Shown: positions 16,152-23,756 of the stretch, one piece after another
How positions within the stretch are numbered: the first letter of the stretch is position 1
Layout: each line of letters starts with the position of its first letter
Source: Gordonia sp. OPL2
GTDB taxonomy: Bacteria; Actinomycetota; Actinomycetes; Mycobacteriales; Mycobacteriaceae
DNA length: 55,181 bases
Reading direction: 5' to 3'
NCBI RefSeq assembly: GCF_003797825.1
Contig: NZ_RKME01000033.1
Location: forward strand, 1 to 55,181
Translations under genes and position numbers: made by a program
Notes under the pieces: model-generated
Database searches by the model: none
What the model was told of the DNA's origin: nothing
What the model saw: only the letters and a program-made list of their open reading frames with translations

Positions 16152-16685
16152 TCAGGCGGCGAGGAGAGGAGCCGGCGGGCCTCGGGTGCCCGGTCCGGAG
16201 GTGAGCAGCAGGAGCCGCGGCGCAGCGCTGTCCCATGAGGTCGACCACCGGTGCAGCGGCGACTCGGGCACCGCCGGCGGGCCGATCCTGAACCAGCGCG
16301 TGATCGACGTGAGCAGCACGCGGACCAGTCGCTCGCCGGTCCACAGACCGACTCCCACCAGCACCGCGAAGAGCAGGTGGCTGCTGATCATCGTCGGCGT
16401 GAACGATGCTCCGAGGGCGTGGCCATGACCCGATGCGACGGTCATCAACAGGTGCCCGACCACCTGGCCGGCGGCGAGCTGGCCGGTCACGGCGGGCAGT
16501 GTTGTGCCCCAGCGGCCGGAACACAACAGCCCGAAGGCGGCGCAGCCACTGATCAGCATCACCAGCGACCCGGTCGAAGGGAGCATTCCGCCGCCCACTC
16601 CGTGTGCGGTCAGCGCCGCCGAGCCCGACATGGTGCCCACCATTGCGCCGCGCACGCGGGCGGCGAAGGCGGACACTGTCGACAT
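16152..16685 (-). CDS. Small polytopic membrane protein, metal cluster
   Basis: A 177-residue protein with about four hydrophobic segments (AALTAHGVGGGMLPSTGSL..., VMLISGCAAFGLLCSG, LPAVTGQLAAGQVVGHLL, HLLFAVLVGVGLWTG). A motif VASGHGHALGASFTPTMISSH supplies three His residues and a Met near a helix end, suggestive of a metal site. The C-terminus is polar and Arg/Pro-rich. The family name was not recognised, but similar proteins sit beside PCu(A)C/PepSY genes in other actinobacteria (from memory). It lies 288 bp upstream of the PepSY gene on the same strand, with direct repeats in the gap, so it may be a separate transcript under common control. Confidence 0.75.
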   Translation of the reverse strand: MSTVSAFAARVRGAMVGTMSGSAALTAHGVGGGMLPSTGSLVMLISGCAAFGLLCSGRWGTTLPAVTGQLAAGQVVGHLLMTVASGHGHALGASFTPTMISSHLLFAVLVGVGLWTGERLVRVLLTSITRWFRIGPPAVPESPLHRWSTSWDSAAPRLLLLTSGPGTRGPPAPLLAA

Positions 16686-16732
16686 GCGCGGAAGGATACC
16701 GTGTCACGTCCGCGGGTGGCTGACGGCAGCCG

Positions 16733-18265
16733 TCAGCTCAGCGCGGCACCCAGTTCGTCGGCGCGGGTGACCAGTTCGGCCCCGTCGCGGGCGCTGACCA
16801 CGCCTGAGCAGTGTTCGGCGTAGTCGGCGAGCCCGCATCCCGTCTGCGACCAGTAGCGCGACGGTTCGGGAGTCAACCACGCGACGCGATGCGTCCGCCG
16901 CGACAGCTCCGCGAACAGGTCGACGCGGGGATCGAACCCGTTGCTGCGCGCATCGCCGACGACGAGCACGGAGGTCCGGCGTCCGACGAGATCGCCGAAG
17001 TCATCGAGCAGGCCACGCAGCGTCGTGCCGTAGTCGCTTGTCGCAGCGAGGTCGAGTCCGTCCGTGGCCAGGACCGCGGTCAGTGCATCGTCCGCCGAGG
17101 CGGTGCGCAGCGCCGGCGTCACGCGGACCGGGGTGTCGACGAACGCGATGACCTCGCACCGATCGCCGACGCGGTGCAGGGTCTGGGCCAGCCTGAGCAC
17201 GAACCCGGCGACCGGGCGAACCGACAGAGAGACGTCCACGAGGATGAGCAGCCGGACCGGGCCCGGCGTGTGCATGCGCCGCCACAGCGAGATCGGCACA
17301 CCGTCGGTGCTGACGGCGGCCCGCATGGTGCGACGCATGTCGAGGGCGCCTCGGTCACCGTCGCGCGCGACGCGACGGGGTGCGCCACGCATGCGCTGCA
17401 CCAGACGGTGACACGCACGGTCGATCTCGGCCTGATCGGCGACCGCCCGCGGGGGTGAGTCATCCGGCGTGGACATCCCGTGGGCCTCGAGGCGGGAGGA
17501 GAGTGCGTCGACGAATGCCGACAGCGCCCGTTCGAGTTCGGCGCGCTGCGCGTCGTCGAGCCCCTCCGCTCCATCGGTGCCGTACGCACGTCGGGCATCG
17601 TAGGTGTCGAGCAGGGCGAGGATCGCCGCGGCGTCGGCCAGCCCGATCGGGGTGCCGCTCACACGCGTTGCCGCCCCGACCAATTCGCCGACCGTCGCGG
17701 AATCCGCCTCGTCCACCTCGATGGTGTAGGTGACCCCGCCCGACACCGTCGACGCATCGGTGTCGACGCCGAGCTGCTCGGCGCCGGCCGACACACTGAA
17801 GTCGTTCTCCTCGCGATGGGCGCTCTCGCCACTGCGTGACCGTGCGTCGGGGTCGTCGACCATCAGGTCACCGATCTCGTCGGTGTGCTCGTCGGCCCCG
17901 ATCATCCGTGCCGCGCCCTCGAAGTCGTCGTCCCAGACGACATCCTCGGGTAGGTCACCGGCCACCCCGCGAGGGCGGGGCAGCGCCTCGTCGCGACCTC
18001 GGTCGTCCGCGCCGAGGAAGAACAGGTCGAAGGCACACTCGAAACCCTCGGCCTCGTACCCGTACTTGACGGTCACGCCGCGCAGTGCGGCGCGCAGACA
18101 GGGCAGGTCGTCGGCACCCACCAGTGACAGCGTCCGGCGGACCTCGATGACCTCTGCCGGCGACGCGGCCACACCGTGTGCCCGGAGAACGCGACCGAAC
18201 AGCACGGCGAGGTGATCGAGCACGTTGTCCCGGACGTGGGAACCGTTGTCGGCGAGACGGATCAC
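16733..18265 (-). CDS. VWA domain-containing CoxE-like protein
   Basis: A 510-residue cytosolic protein. The C-terminal ~200 residues are a von Willebrand A domain with a MIDAS motif in LILVDVSLSVRP (DxSxS) and later FVDTPVRV and VLVVGDARSNGFDP segments. The N-terminal half is helical with an acidic linker. CoxE-like VWA proteins work with a MoxR AAA+ ATPase, which is encoded immediately upstream (10-bp gap), to remodel or insert metal cofactors into a partner enzyme. The partner is inferred to be the methanol dehydrogenase encoded just upstream of the ATPase on the same strand. Confidence 0.9.
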   Translation of the reverse strand: MIRLADNGSHVRDNVLDHLAVLFGRVLRAHGVAASPAEVIEVRRTLSLVGADDLPCLRAALRGVTVKYGYEAEGFECAFDLFFLGADDRGRDEALPRPRGVAGDLPEDVVWDDDFEGAARMIGADEHTDEIGDLMVDDPDARSRSGESAHREENDFSVSAGAEQLGVDTDASTVSGGVTYTIEVDEADSATVGELVGAATRVSGTPIGLADAAAILALLDTYDARRAYGTDGAEGLDDAQRAELERALSAFVDALSSRLEAHGMSTPDDSPPRAVADQAEIDRACHRLVQRMRGAPRRVARDGDRGALDMRRTMRAAVSTDGVPISLWRRMHTPGPVRLLILVDVSLSVRPVAGFVLRLAQTLHRVGDRCEVIAFVDTPVRVTPALRTASADDALTAVLATDGLDLAATSDYGTTLRGLLDDFGDLVGRRTSVLVVGDARSNGFDPRVDLFAELSRRTHRVAWLTPEPSRYWSQTGCGLADYAEHCSGVVSARDGAELVTRADELGAALS

Positions 18266-18275
18266 GGCCGGAGCC

Positions 18276-19352
18276 TCATCGTCGGCCGGAGCTGCGGGCC
18301 CGGCCCGCCCCGAACGCGGTCGCGGTCACCGACCCCTGCGGTGTGACTCCGTGGACGTCGGCGGTGCCCCGCACGTTCGGGTTGTCGACGGCATCGGTTG
18401 CGGTCAGCGCCCGCCGGGCCACGTCGAGATCGCTCCCGAACTTCACCAGCAGGGACAGCAGTGCACGGTCGAGTGAATCCCGTTGGAGCGCATCGGCTGC
18501 CGCGTCATCGCGTCGGTTGCCGAGATACGATGCGGCGCGTGCCGCGTCGATGACCTCGGCGATCGACGGGCTCTTGCGCAGCGGCAGGTCGCGCAGGCGG
18601 CGGGCCAGGTCGACGACCTCGGCGACGACACCGTCCTCGACCTCCGGTGCGCGCACGGCCACGATGCGTCGTTCCCGCTCGGCGTTCGGGTAGGTCACCT
18701 GGAAGTGCAGGCAGCGCCGTTTGAGCGCAGGGGACAGTTCGCGGGTGTCGTTGGAGGTCAGGATCACCCATGGTGCCGAGCGCGCCGTGAACGTCCCCAG
18801 TTCGGGCACGGTGACCTGGCGTTCGGCGAGCACCTCGAGCATCACCGCCTCCATCGCCTCGTCGCTGCGGTCGATCTCGTCGACGAGCAGCACCGTCGGC
18901 GTCGTCGACATGATGGCCGCCAACAACGGCCGGGCCACGAGGAAGTCCTCGGTGTACACGCCGACATCGGTGCGCGCGAGAGCCGCCGACGCCGCGCTCA
19001 GCGTGGTCTCGCGGGCGAGTTCGGAACTGATCCTGTCGCGCAGCATCTGTACGTGCAGCAGCTGTCGGGCGTAGTCCCACTCGTAGAGGGCACGCGACTC
19101 GTCGAGGCCCTCGTAACACTGCAACCGGATCAGGTCCCGGCCGGCGGCGGCCGCGAGGGCCTTGGCGAGTTCGGTCTTGCCCACGCCCGCAGGCCCTTCG
19201 AGGAGCAGTGGACGATCGAGCAACGTCGCGAGATGGACGACAACGGCTAGATCGTCGTCGATCAGATAGCCCTGATTCTCGAGTCCGTCGACGAGATCGT
19301 CGACGGTGGAGAACTCGGTTGCGGGGACGGACAGTGTCGACATCGTCGGCAT
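18276..19352 (-). CDS. moxR: MoxR-family AAA+ ATPase
   Basis: A 358-residue AAA+ ATPase. Walker A is GPAGVGKTEL, Walker B LLVDEIDRSDEAMEA, sensor 1 VILTSNDTREL and the arginine finger region ALKRRCLHF. A MoxR lid domain follows. The C-terminal ~40 residues are low-complexity (a VRGTADVHGVTPQG segment then a Gly/Arg/Ser end). MoxR proteins act as chaperones that mature metal-dependent enzymes together with VWA proteins. The start is ATG 19352 (MPTM) with GAGGAG just upstream; ATG 19343 is equally possible. It sits between the methanol dehydrogenase and VWA genes. Confidence 0.92.
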   Translation of the reverse strand: MPTMSTLSVPATEFSTVDDLVDGLENQGYLIDDDLAVVVHLATLLDRPLLLEGPAGVGKTELAKALAAAAGRDLIRLQCYEGLDESRALYEWDYARQLLHVQMLRDRISSELARETTLSAASAALARTDVGVYTEDFLVARPLLAAIMSTTPTVLLVDEIDRSDEAMEAVMLEVLAERQVTVPELGTFTARSAPWVILTSNDTRELSPALKRRCLHFQVTYPNAERERRIVAVRAPEVEDGVVAEVVDLARRLRDLPLRKSPSIAEVIDAARAASYLGNRRDDAAADALQRDSLDRALLSLLVKFGSDLDVARRALTATDAVDNPNVRGTADVHGVTPQGSVTATAFGAGRARSSGRR

Positions 19353-19453
19353 GGCTCCTCGTTTCGCAGAACGGTGATCATCGGTACGGCCGACCCGGGC
19401 GAGGCAGTTCGGTTCCTCGCCCGGGCCGGCCCACGGGAGTACCCGCTCCGACG

Positions 19454-20725
19454 TCAGTAGCTCCCGGTCATCGCGTGGGTGACCATCGGGATGAGGGACT
19501 CCACAGTGCATTCGCGCGGATTGCCCGGCGTGCACCAGTCGTCCATCATGTGCTCGGCGATCGCGCGGATCTGCTTGTCCGAGGTGTCCATGGTGTCGCC
19601 GCGGCCCTCGTACTTGCCGCTGTTCATCCGGTTCTTCTCGTAACTGTTCACACTGAGCTGACCGAAGTTGTCCGGGATGCCGAGATCCTTCGACAGCCGG
19701 ATGGCCTCTTCGACCGCGGCGTCGGCGGCCTGCACCTTGGTCATGTTGGTCGTGTCGACACCGAGCAACGCGGCGATGTCGGCGTAACGCTCATACCGCG
19801 ACGGGAGGTTGTACTCCCAGACACGGGGCAGGGCGATGGCGTTGTTCAGGCCGTGATGGCTGTCGTAGAACGCCGACACCGCGTGTGACAGCGAGTGGAT
19901 CAGACCCAGACCACCCGAGTTGAACGCCTGTGCCGCGATGTACTGCGCGTGCATCATGCCGGTACGCGCCTCGAGGTTGCGCGGTTCGTAGACGGCGGTG
20001 CGCAGGTGATCGCGGATGAGCTCGATCGAGTACTTCGCATTGCCCAGCGACGGCGCGAAGTCCAGACGCGACACATAGGGCTCGCTGGCGTGCGCCAGGA
20101 CGTCGAACCCGCAGAACGCGGTGAAGTGCTCGGGGCACGAGTAGTAGAGAAGCGGGTCGTCCATCGCCAGGTCGACCAGGCAGGTGTCGTCGAAGGCCAC
20201 CCACTTGTGCGGCTTGTTCATGTCGGAGGTGTCGGTGATGACGTAGGCCCACGACGTCTCCGACCCGGTGCCTGCGGTCGTCGACACCGCGATGTGCTTC
20301 GGGTTCTCCTTGTTGGTGGCCTTGGAGAAGCCCTCGAACTCGTTGATGTTGCGGCCGTCGTGCGCGATCACCATCCGGGCGCCCTTGGCGGCGTCATGGC
20401 TGGAGCCGCCGCCGACCGAGATGATGCCGTCGCACTTCTCCGACTGATACAGCGCCGCGGCGTCCATGCAGTTGTAGTCCTTGGGGTTGGACTCCACCTT
20501 GTCGTAGAGGACGACGTCGACACCCTGGTACTCGATCTTGCCGACGAGTTCCTCGATGATGCCCGACCCCCGCAGGCCGGTGGTCATCAGCAGCACCCGG
20601 GTCATGCCGAGGTTCTTGGCCTCGACGCCGAGCATGTCGTGGGCGCCCACGCCGATCTTCGCGTTGGGGAACGGATGGAAGTCCTTGATCGGGAAGTCCC
20701 AGATCTGATTCAGCTCGATTGCCAT
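19454..20725 (-). CDS. mno: NDMA-dependent methanol dehydrogenase, iron-type alcohol dehydrogenase
   Basis: A 423-residue cytosolic group III alcohol dehydrogenase that oxidises methanol and other short alcohols with a tightly bound NAD(P). The opening IELNQIWDFPIKDFHPFPNAKIGVGAHD is characteristic of the Mno/Mdo subgroup. Nucleotide-binding GGGSSHDAAKGA and AGTGSETSW follow. Metal ligands lie in FDVLAHASEPY and IHSLSHAVSAFYDSHHGLNNA. In mycobacteria this enzyme depends on the redox peptide mycofactocin for cofactor recycling. The ATG 20725 has AAGGAG nine bases upstream, and an upstream TTG is a weaker start. The MoxR and VWA genes follow on the same strand. Confidence 0.9.
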   Translation of the reverse strand: MAIELNQIWDFPIKDFHPFPNAKIGVGAHDMLGVEAKNLGMTRVLLMTTGLRGSGIIEELVGKIEYQGVDVVLYDKVESNPKDYNCMDAAALYQSEKCDGIISVGGGSSHDAAKGARMVIAHDGRNINEFEGFSKATNKENPKHIAVSTTAGTGSETSWAYVITDTSDMNKPHKWVAFDDTCLVDLAMDDPLLYYSCPEHFTAFCGFDVLAHASEPYVSRLDFAPSLGNAKYSIELIRDHLRTAVYEPRNLEARTGMMHAQYIAAQAFNSGGLGLIHSLSHAVSAFYDSHHGLNNAIALPRVWEYNLPSRYERYADIAALLGVDTTNMTKVQAADAAVEEAIRLSKDLGIPDNFGQLSVNSYEKNRMNSGKYEGRGDTMDTSDKQIRAIAEHMMDDWCTPGNPRECTVESLIPMVTHAMTGSY

Positions 20726-20915
20726 GGGATGCAACTCCTTGTGCCGGATGCGATGTACCCCTCGAGAATGTTCGCCACGTCACACCGCCCACAAGATGAC
20801 CTGTCTCGGTACGCACATGTTCGACCCGAGAGGTGAGATGGTCGCCTGTCCGTCTGGTCAGGTCGTCGTGCTCGGCCCGGTCCGCCGGCGTCGGTGCCGG
20901 CGCAGTGGAACACAA

Positions 20916-20938
20916 CTGTCGGACCGCGCGTTTACCCT
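20916..20938 (+). promoter_or_regulatory. uvrB promoter of the PafBC (RecA-independent damage) type
   Basis: CTGTCGGAC (20916-20924), an eight-base spacer and TACCCT (20933-20938) follow the TTGTCRGTG-N8-TANNNT layout. Six of nine upstream positions match and the spacing is exact. The -10 ends six bases before ATG 20945, so transcription should begin at or next to the start codon. Confidence 0.6.
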
Positions 20939-20944
20939 GGCACT

Positions 20945-23101
20945 ATGGCTTTTGCAGCAGAACGTCCGGTCCTCGCGCACTCCGAGTTCCGTCCGGTCGG
21001 CGAGATCGAACGCACCGGTGGTCACTTCGAGGTGGTCAGCGAGTACGAGCCTGCCGGCGATCAGCCGGCTGCCATCGATGACCTGGAACGACGCATCACG
21101 TCGGGGGAGAAGGACATCGTCCTGCTCGGCGCCACCGGCACCGGTAAATCGGCCACCACCGCCTGGCTGATCGAGCGGGTGCAGCGACCCACCCTGGTGA
21201 TGGCGCCGAACAAGACCCTCGCCGCACAGCTCGCGAACGAGCTGCGCGAGATGCTGCCGAACAACTCCGTCGAGTACTTCGTCTCGTACTACGACTACTA
21301 CCAACCCGAGGCGTACATCGCGCAGACCGACACCTACATCGAGAAGGACTCGTCGATCAACGACGACGTCGAGCGGCTGCGACATTCGGCCACCTCCAAT
21401 CTGCTGTCGCGACGGGATGTCGTCGTGGTGGCGTCGGTGTCCTGCATCTACGGTCTCGGTACACCGCAGTCGTATCTGGATCGCTCGGTGGAACTCGAAG
21501 TCGGCGACGAGATCGATCGCGACGCACTGCTGCGCCTGCTGGTCGATGTGCAGTACACGCGCAACGACACCGCGTTCACCCGCGGCAGTTTCCGCGTGCG
21601 CGGCGACACGGTCGAGATCATCCCGTCCTACGAGGAGCTCGCCGTCCGCATCGAGTTCTTCGGAGACGAGGTGGAGTCCCTCTACTATCTGCACCCGCTC
21701 ACCGGAGATGTTGTCCGGCAGGTCGATTCGCTGCGCATCTTCCCGGCCACGCATTACGTCGCCGGGCCGGAGCGGATGGAGCGGGCGATGAAGAGCATCG
21801 AGGAGGAACTCGAGGCACGTCTGGCCGAGCTCGAGGGCAAGGGCAAGCTGCTCGAGGCGCAGCGGCTGCGGATGCGCACCAGCTACGACCTGGAGATGAT
21901 GCGGCAGGTCGGATTCTGCTCGGGCATCGAGAACTACTCACGCCACATCGACGGACGTGCCGCCGGCAGTGCACCGGCCACCCTGATCGACTACTTCCCC
22001 GAGGACTTCCTGCTCGTCATCGACGAGTCGCACGTCACCGTGCCGCAGATCGGCGGCATGTACGAGGGCGACATGTCGCGCAAGCGCAACCTCGTCGACT
22101 ACGGGTTCCGGCTGCCGTCCGCGGTGGACAACCGCCCGCTCACCTGGGACGAGTTCGTCGACCGCATCGGTCAGACGGTCTACCTGTCGGCCACTCCGGG
22201 CCCCTACGAACTCGGTCAGTCCAACGGCGAGTTCGTCGAGCAGGTGATCCGTCCGACCGGTCTGGTGGATCCCGAGGTGATCGTCAAGCCCACGAAGGGG
22301 CAGATCGACGACCTGGTGCACGAGATCCGGGAGCGTACGGAGCGCGATGAACGCGTCCTGGTCACCACCCTCACCAAGAAGATGGCCGAGGACCTCACCG
22401 ACTATCTGCTGGAACTCGGTATCCGGGTCCGCTACCTGCACTCCGAGGTCGATACGCTCCGACGCGTCGAACTGCTGCGGCAGCTGCGCAGCGGCGAGTA
22501 CGACGTCCTCGTCGGCATCAACCTGCTGCGTGAGGGACTCGACCTGCCCGAGGTGTCGCTGGTGGCCATCCTCGACGCGGACAAGGAGGGATTCCTCCGT
22601 TCGACCACCTCTCTGATCCAGACGATCGGGCGTGCCGCGCGCAACGTCTCGGGCGAGGTCCACATGTACGCCGACAAGATCACCGATTCGATGCGCAATG
22701 CGATCGACGAGACCGAACGTCGCCGCGAGAAGCAGGTGGCCTACAACACCGAGATGGGTATCGATCCGAAACCGTTGCGCAAGAAGATCGCCGACATCCT
22801 GGATCAGGTCTATCGCGAGGCCGAGGACGACGCGGTCGCCATCGGCGGATCCGGCCGCAACGCCAGCCGCGGGCGACGCGCCCAGGGCGAGGTGTCCAAG
22901 GCGGGTAGCTCGGGCGTCATCGAGAAGCGTGACACGTCGGCGATGCCGCGGGCCGAACTGGCGGATCTGGTGGCGCAGCTCACCGAACAGATGATGAGCG
23001 CCGCCCGTGACCTGCAGTTCGAGCTGGCGGGACGGCTGCGTGACGAGATCGCGGATCTCAAGAAGGAACTGCGGGGGATGGACGCCGCAGGAATCCGATG
23101 A
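20945..23101 (+). CDS. uvrB: Excinuclease ABC subunit B
   Basis: A 718-residue UvrB, the damage-verifying helicase-like subunit of nucleotide excision repair. Walker A is GATGTGKS at 62-69. The beta-hairpin that clamps DNA is in SYYDYYQPEAYIAQTDTYIEK. Helicase motifs VIDESHVT, YLSATPG, LREGLDLPEV and QTIGRAARN are present, and the UVR domain (LAGRLRDEIADLKKEL) ends the protein and contacts UvrA/UvrC. The N-terminus is ~15 residues longer than E. coli UvrB, as in mycobacteria. ATG 20945 is preferred over the upstream frame (20894) because a PafBC-type -10 lies just before it. No LexA box was recognised. Confidence 0.97.
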   Translation: MAFAAERPVLAHSEFRPVGEIERTGGHFEVVSEYEPAGDQPAAIDDLERRITSGEKDIVLLGATGTGKSATTAWLIERVQRPTLVMAPNKTLAAQLANELREMLPNNSVEYFVSYYDYYQPEAYIAQTDTYIEKDSSINDDVERLRHSATSNLLSRRDVVVVASVSCIYGLGTPQSYLDRSVELEVGDEIDRDALLRLLVDVQYTRNDTAFTRGSFRVRGDTVEIIPSYEELAVRIEFFGDEVESLYYLHPLTGDVVRQVDSLRIFPATHYVAGPERMERAMKSIEEELEARLAELEGKGKLLEAQRLRMRTSYDLEMMRQVGFCSGIENYSRHIDGRAAGSAPATLIDYFPEDFLLVIDESHVTVPQIGGMYEGDMSRKRNLVDYGFRLPSAVDNRPLTWDEFVDRIGQTVYLSATPGPYELGQSNGEFVEQVIRPTGLVDPEVIVKPTKGQIDDLVHEIRERTERDERVLVTTLTKKMAEDLTDYLLELGIRVRYLHSEVDTLRRVELLRQLRSGEYDVLVGINLLREGLDLPEVSLVAILDADKEGFLRSTTSLIQTIGRAARNVSGEVHMYADKITDSMRNAIDETERRREKQVAYNTEMGIDPKPLRKKIADILDQVYREAEDDAVAIGGSGRNASRGRRAQGEVSKAGSSGVIEKRDTSAMPRAELADLVAQLTEQMMSAARDLQFELAGRLRDEIADLKKELRGMDAAGIR

Positions 23102-23229
23102 ATGTGCTGATCCCCACGAAAGGCGGACAAACCGGCACGTCGCCAACTAATCTGCCGGATCAGGGGTTTTACAGTTGGGGATGACACCTGCCTCGTGACG
23201 TCGGGGCGGAATGACTCGTGGAGGTTGGG

Positions 23230-23673
23230 ATGAGCGCATACACAACGATCGTCGTCGGCACCGATGGCTCTGAGTCGTCGCTGAAGGCGGTCGAGCGTGC
23301 GGGGGCACTGGCGGGCGACGCCGCGTCGCTGGTGATCGCGTGCGCCTACTTTCCGAACGACAAGGGCGCCGGCGGCGCTGCAGACGTCCTGAAGGACGAG
23401 GCCTACCAGGTGACCGGGTCGACGCCGACCGAGGAGATCCTGCGGAGCGCGAAAGAGCGTGCCACCAAGGCCGGAGCGGCCAACATCGACCAGCGGTCCA
23501 TCAAGGGCGCACCGGTCGACGCGCTGCTCCAGCTGGTCACCGACACCAAGGCGGATCTGCTCGTCGTCGGCAACAAGGGCCTGAATTCGATCGCCGGTCG
23601 TCTGCTGGGTTCCGTGCCGGCCGACGTGGCGCGCAAGTCGGCGTGCGACGTGCTGATCGTGCACACGACGTAG
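23230..23673 (+). CDS. Universal stress protein (UspA family)
   Basis: A 147-residue single-domain USP. The fold begins TTIVVGTDGSESSLKAVERA. ATP-binding residues appear in the C-terminal GNKGLNSIAGRLLGSVPADVARKS, which is the G-2x-G-9x-G(S/T) loop of ATP/cAMP-binding USPs such as the mycobacterial relative that occupies the same position between uvrB and uvrA (recalled, not checked). It binds nucleotide and modulates dormancy or second-messenger level in relatives. The start is ATG 23230 with GGAGG six bases upstream, rather than the GTG at 23218. It ends 54 bp before a terminator hairpin. Confidence 0.93.
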   Translation: MSAYTTIVVGTDGSESSLKAVERAGALAGDAASLVIACAYFPNDKGAGGAADVLKDEAYQVTGSTPTEEILRSAKERATKAGAANIDQRSIKGAPVDALLQLVTDTKADLLVVGNKGLNSIAGRLLGSVPADVARKSACDVLIVHTT

Positions 23674-23727
23674 TTCGCACGAGCCAGCCCGCGCGACCTG
23701 GTCGCGCCGCTACCACTGTTCGACCGG

Positions 23728-23756
23728 ACCCCCGGCACCTACCAGGTGTCGGGGGT
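23728..23756. terminator. Bidirectional terminator between usp and helR
   Basis: A 13-bp stem (23728-23740 with 23744-23756, one G-T wobble) with an ACC loop and a following TTTCG. The stem spans the TAG stop of the convergent helR gene (23739-23741), so the same hairpin can end both messages. Confidence 0.8.

Noticed and set aside
16027..16707. A 226-residue minus-strand frame overlapping the membrane protein
   Set aside because: Arg/Pro/Ala-rich shadow. The overlapping frame 16152-16685 has coherent membrane helices and a natural start.
20726..20944. LexA/SOS box in front of uvrB
   Set aside because: GAACACAACTGTC lacks the paired GAAC-N4-GTTC symmetry. The PafBC-type layout fits better.
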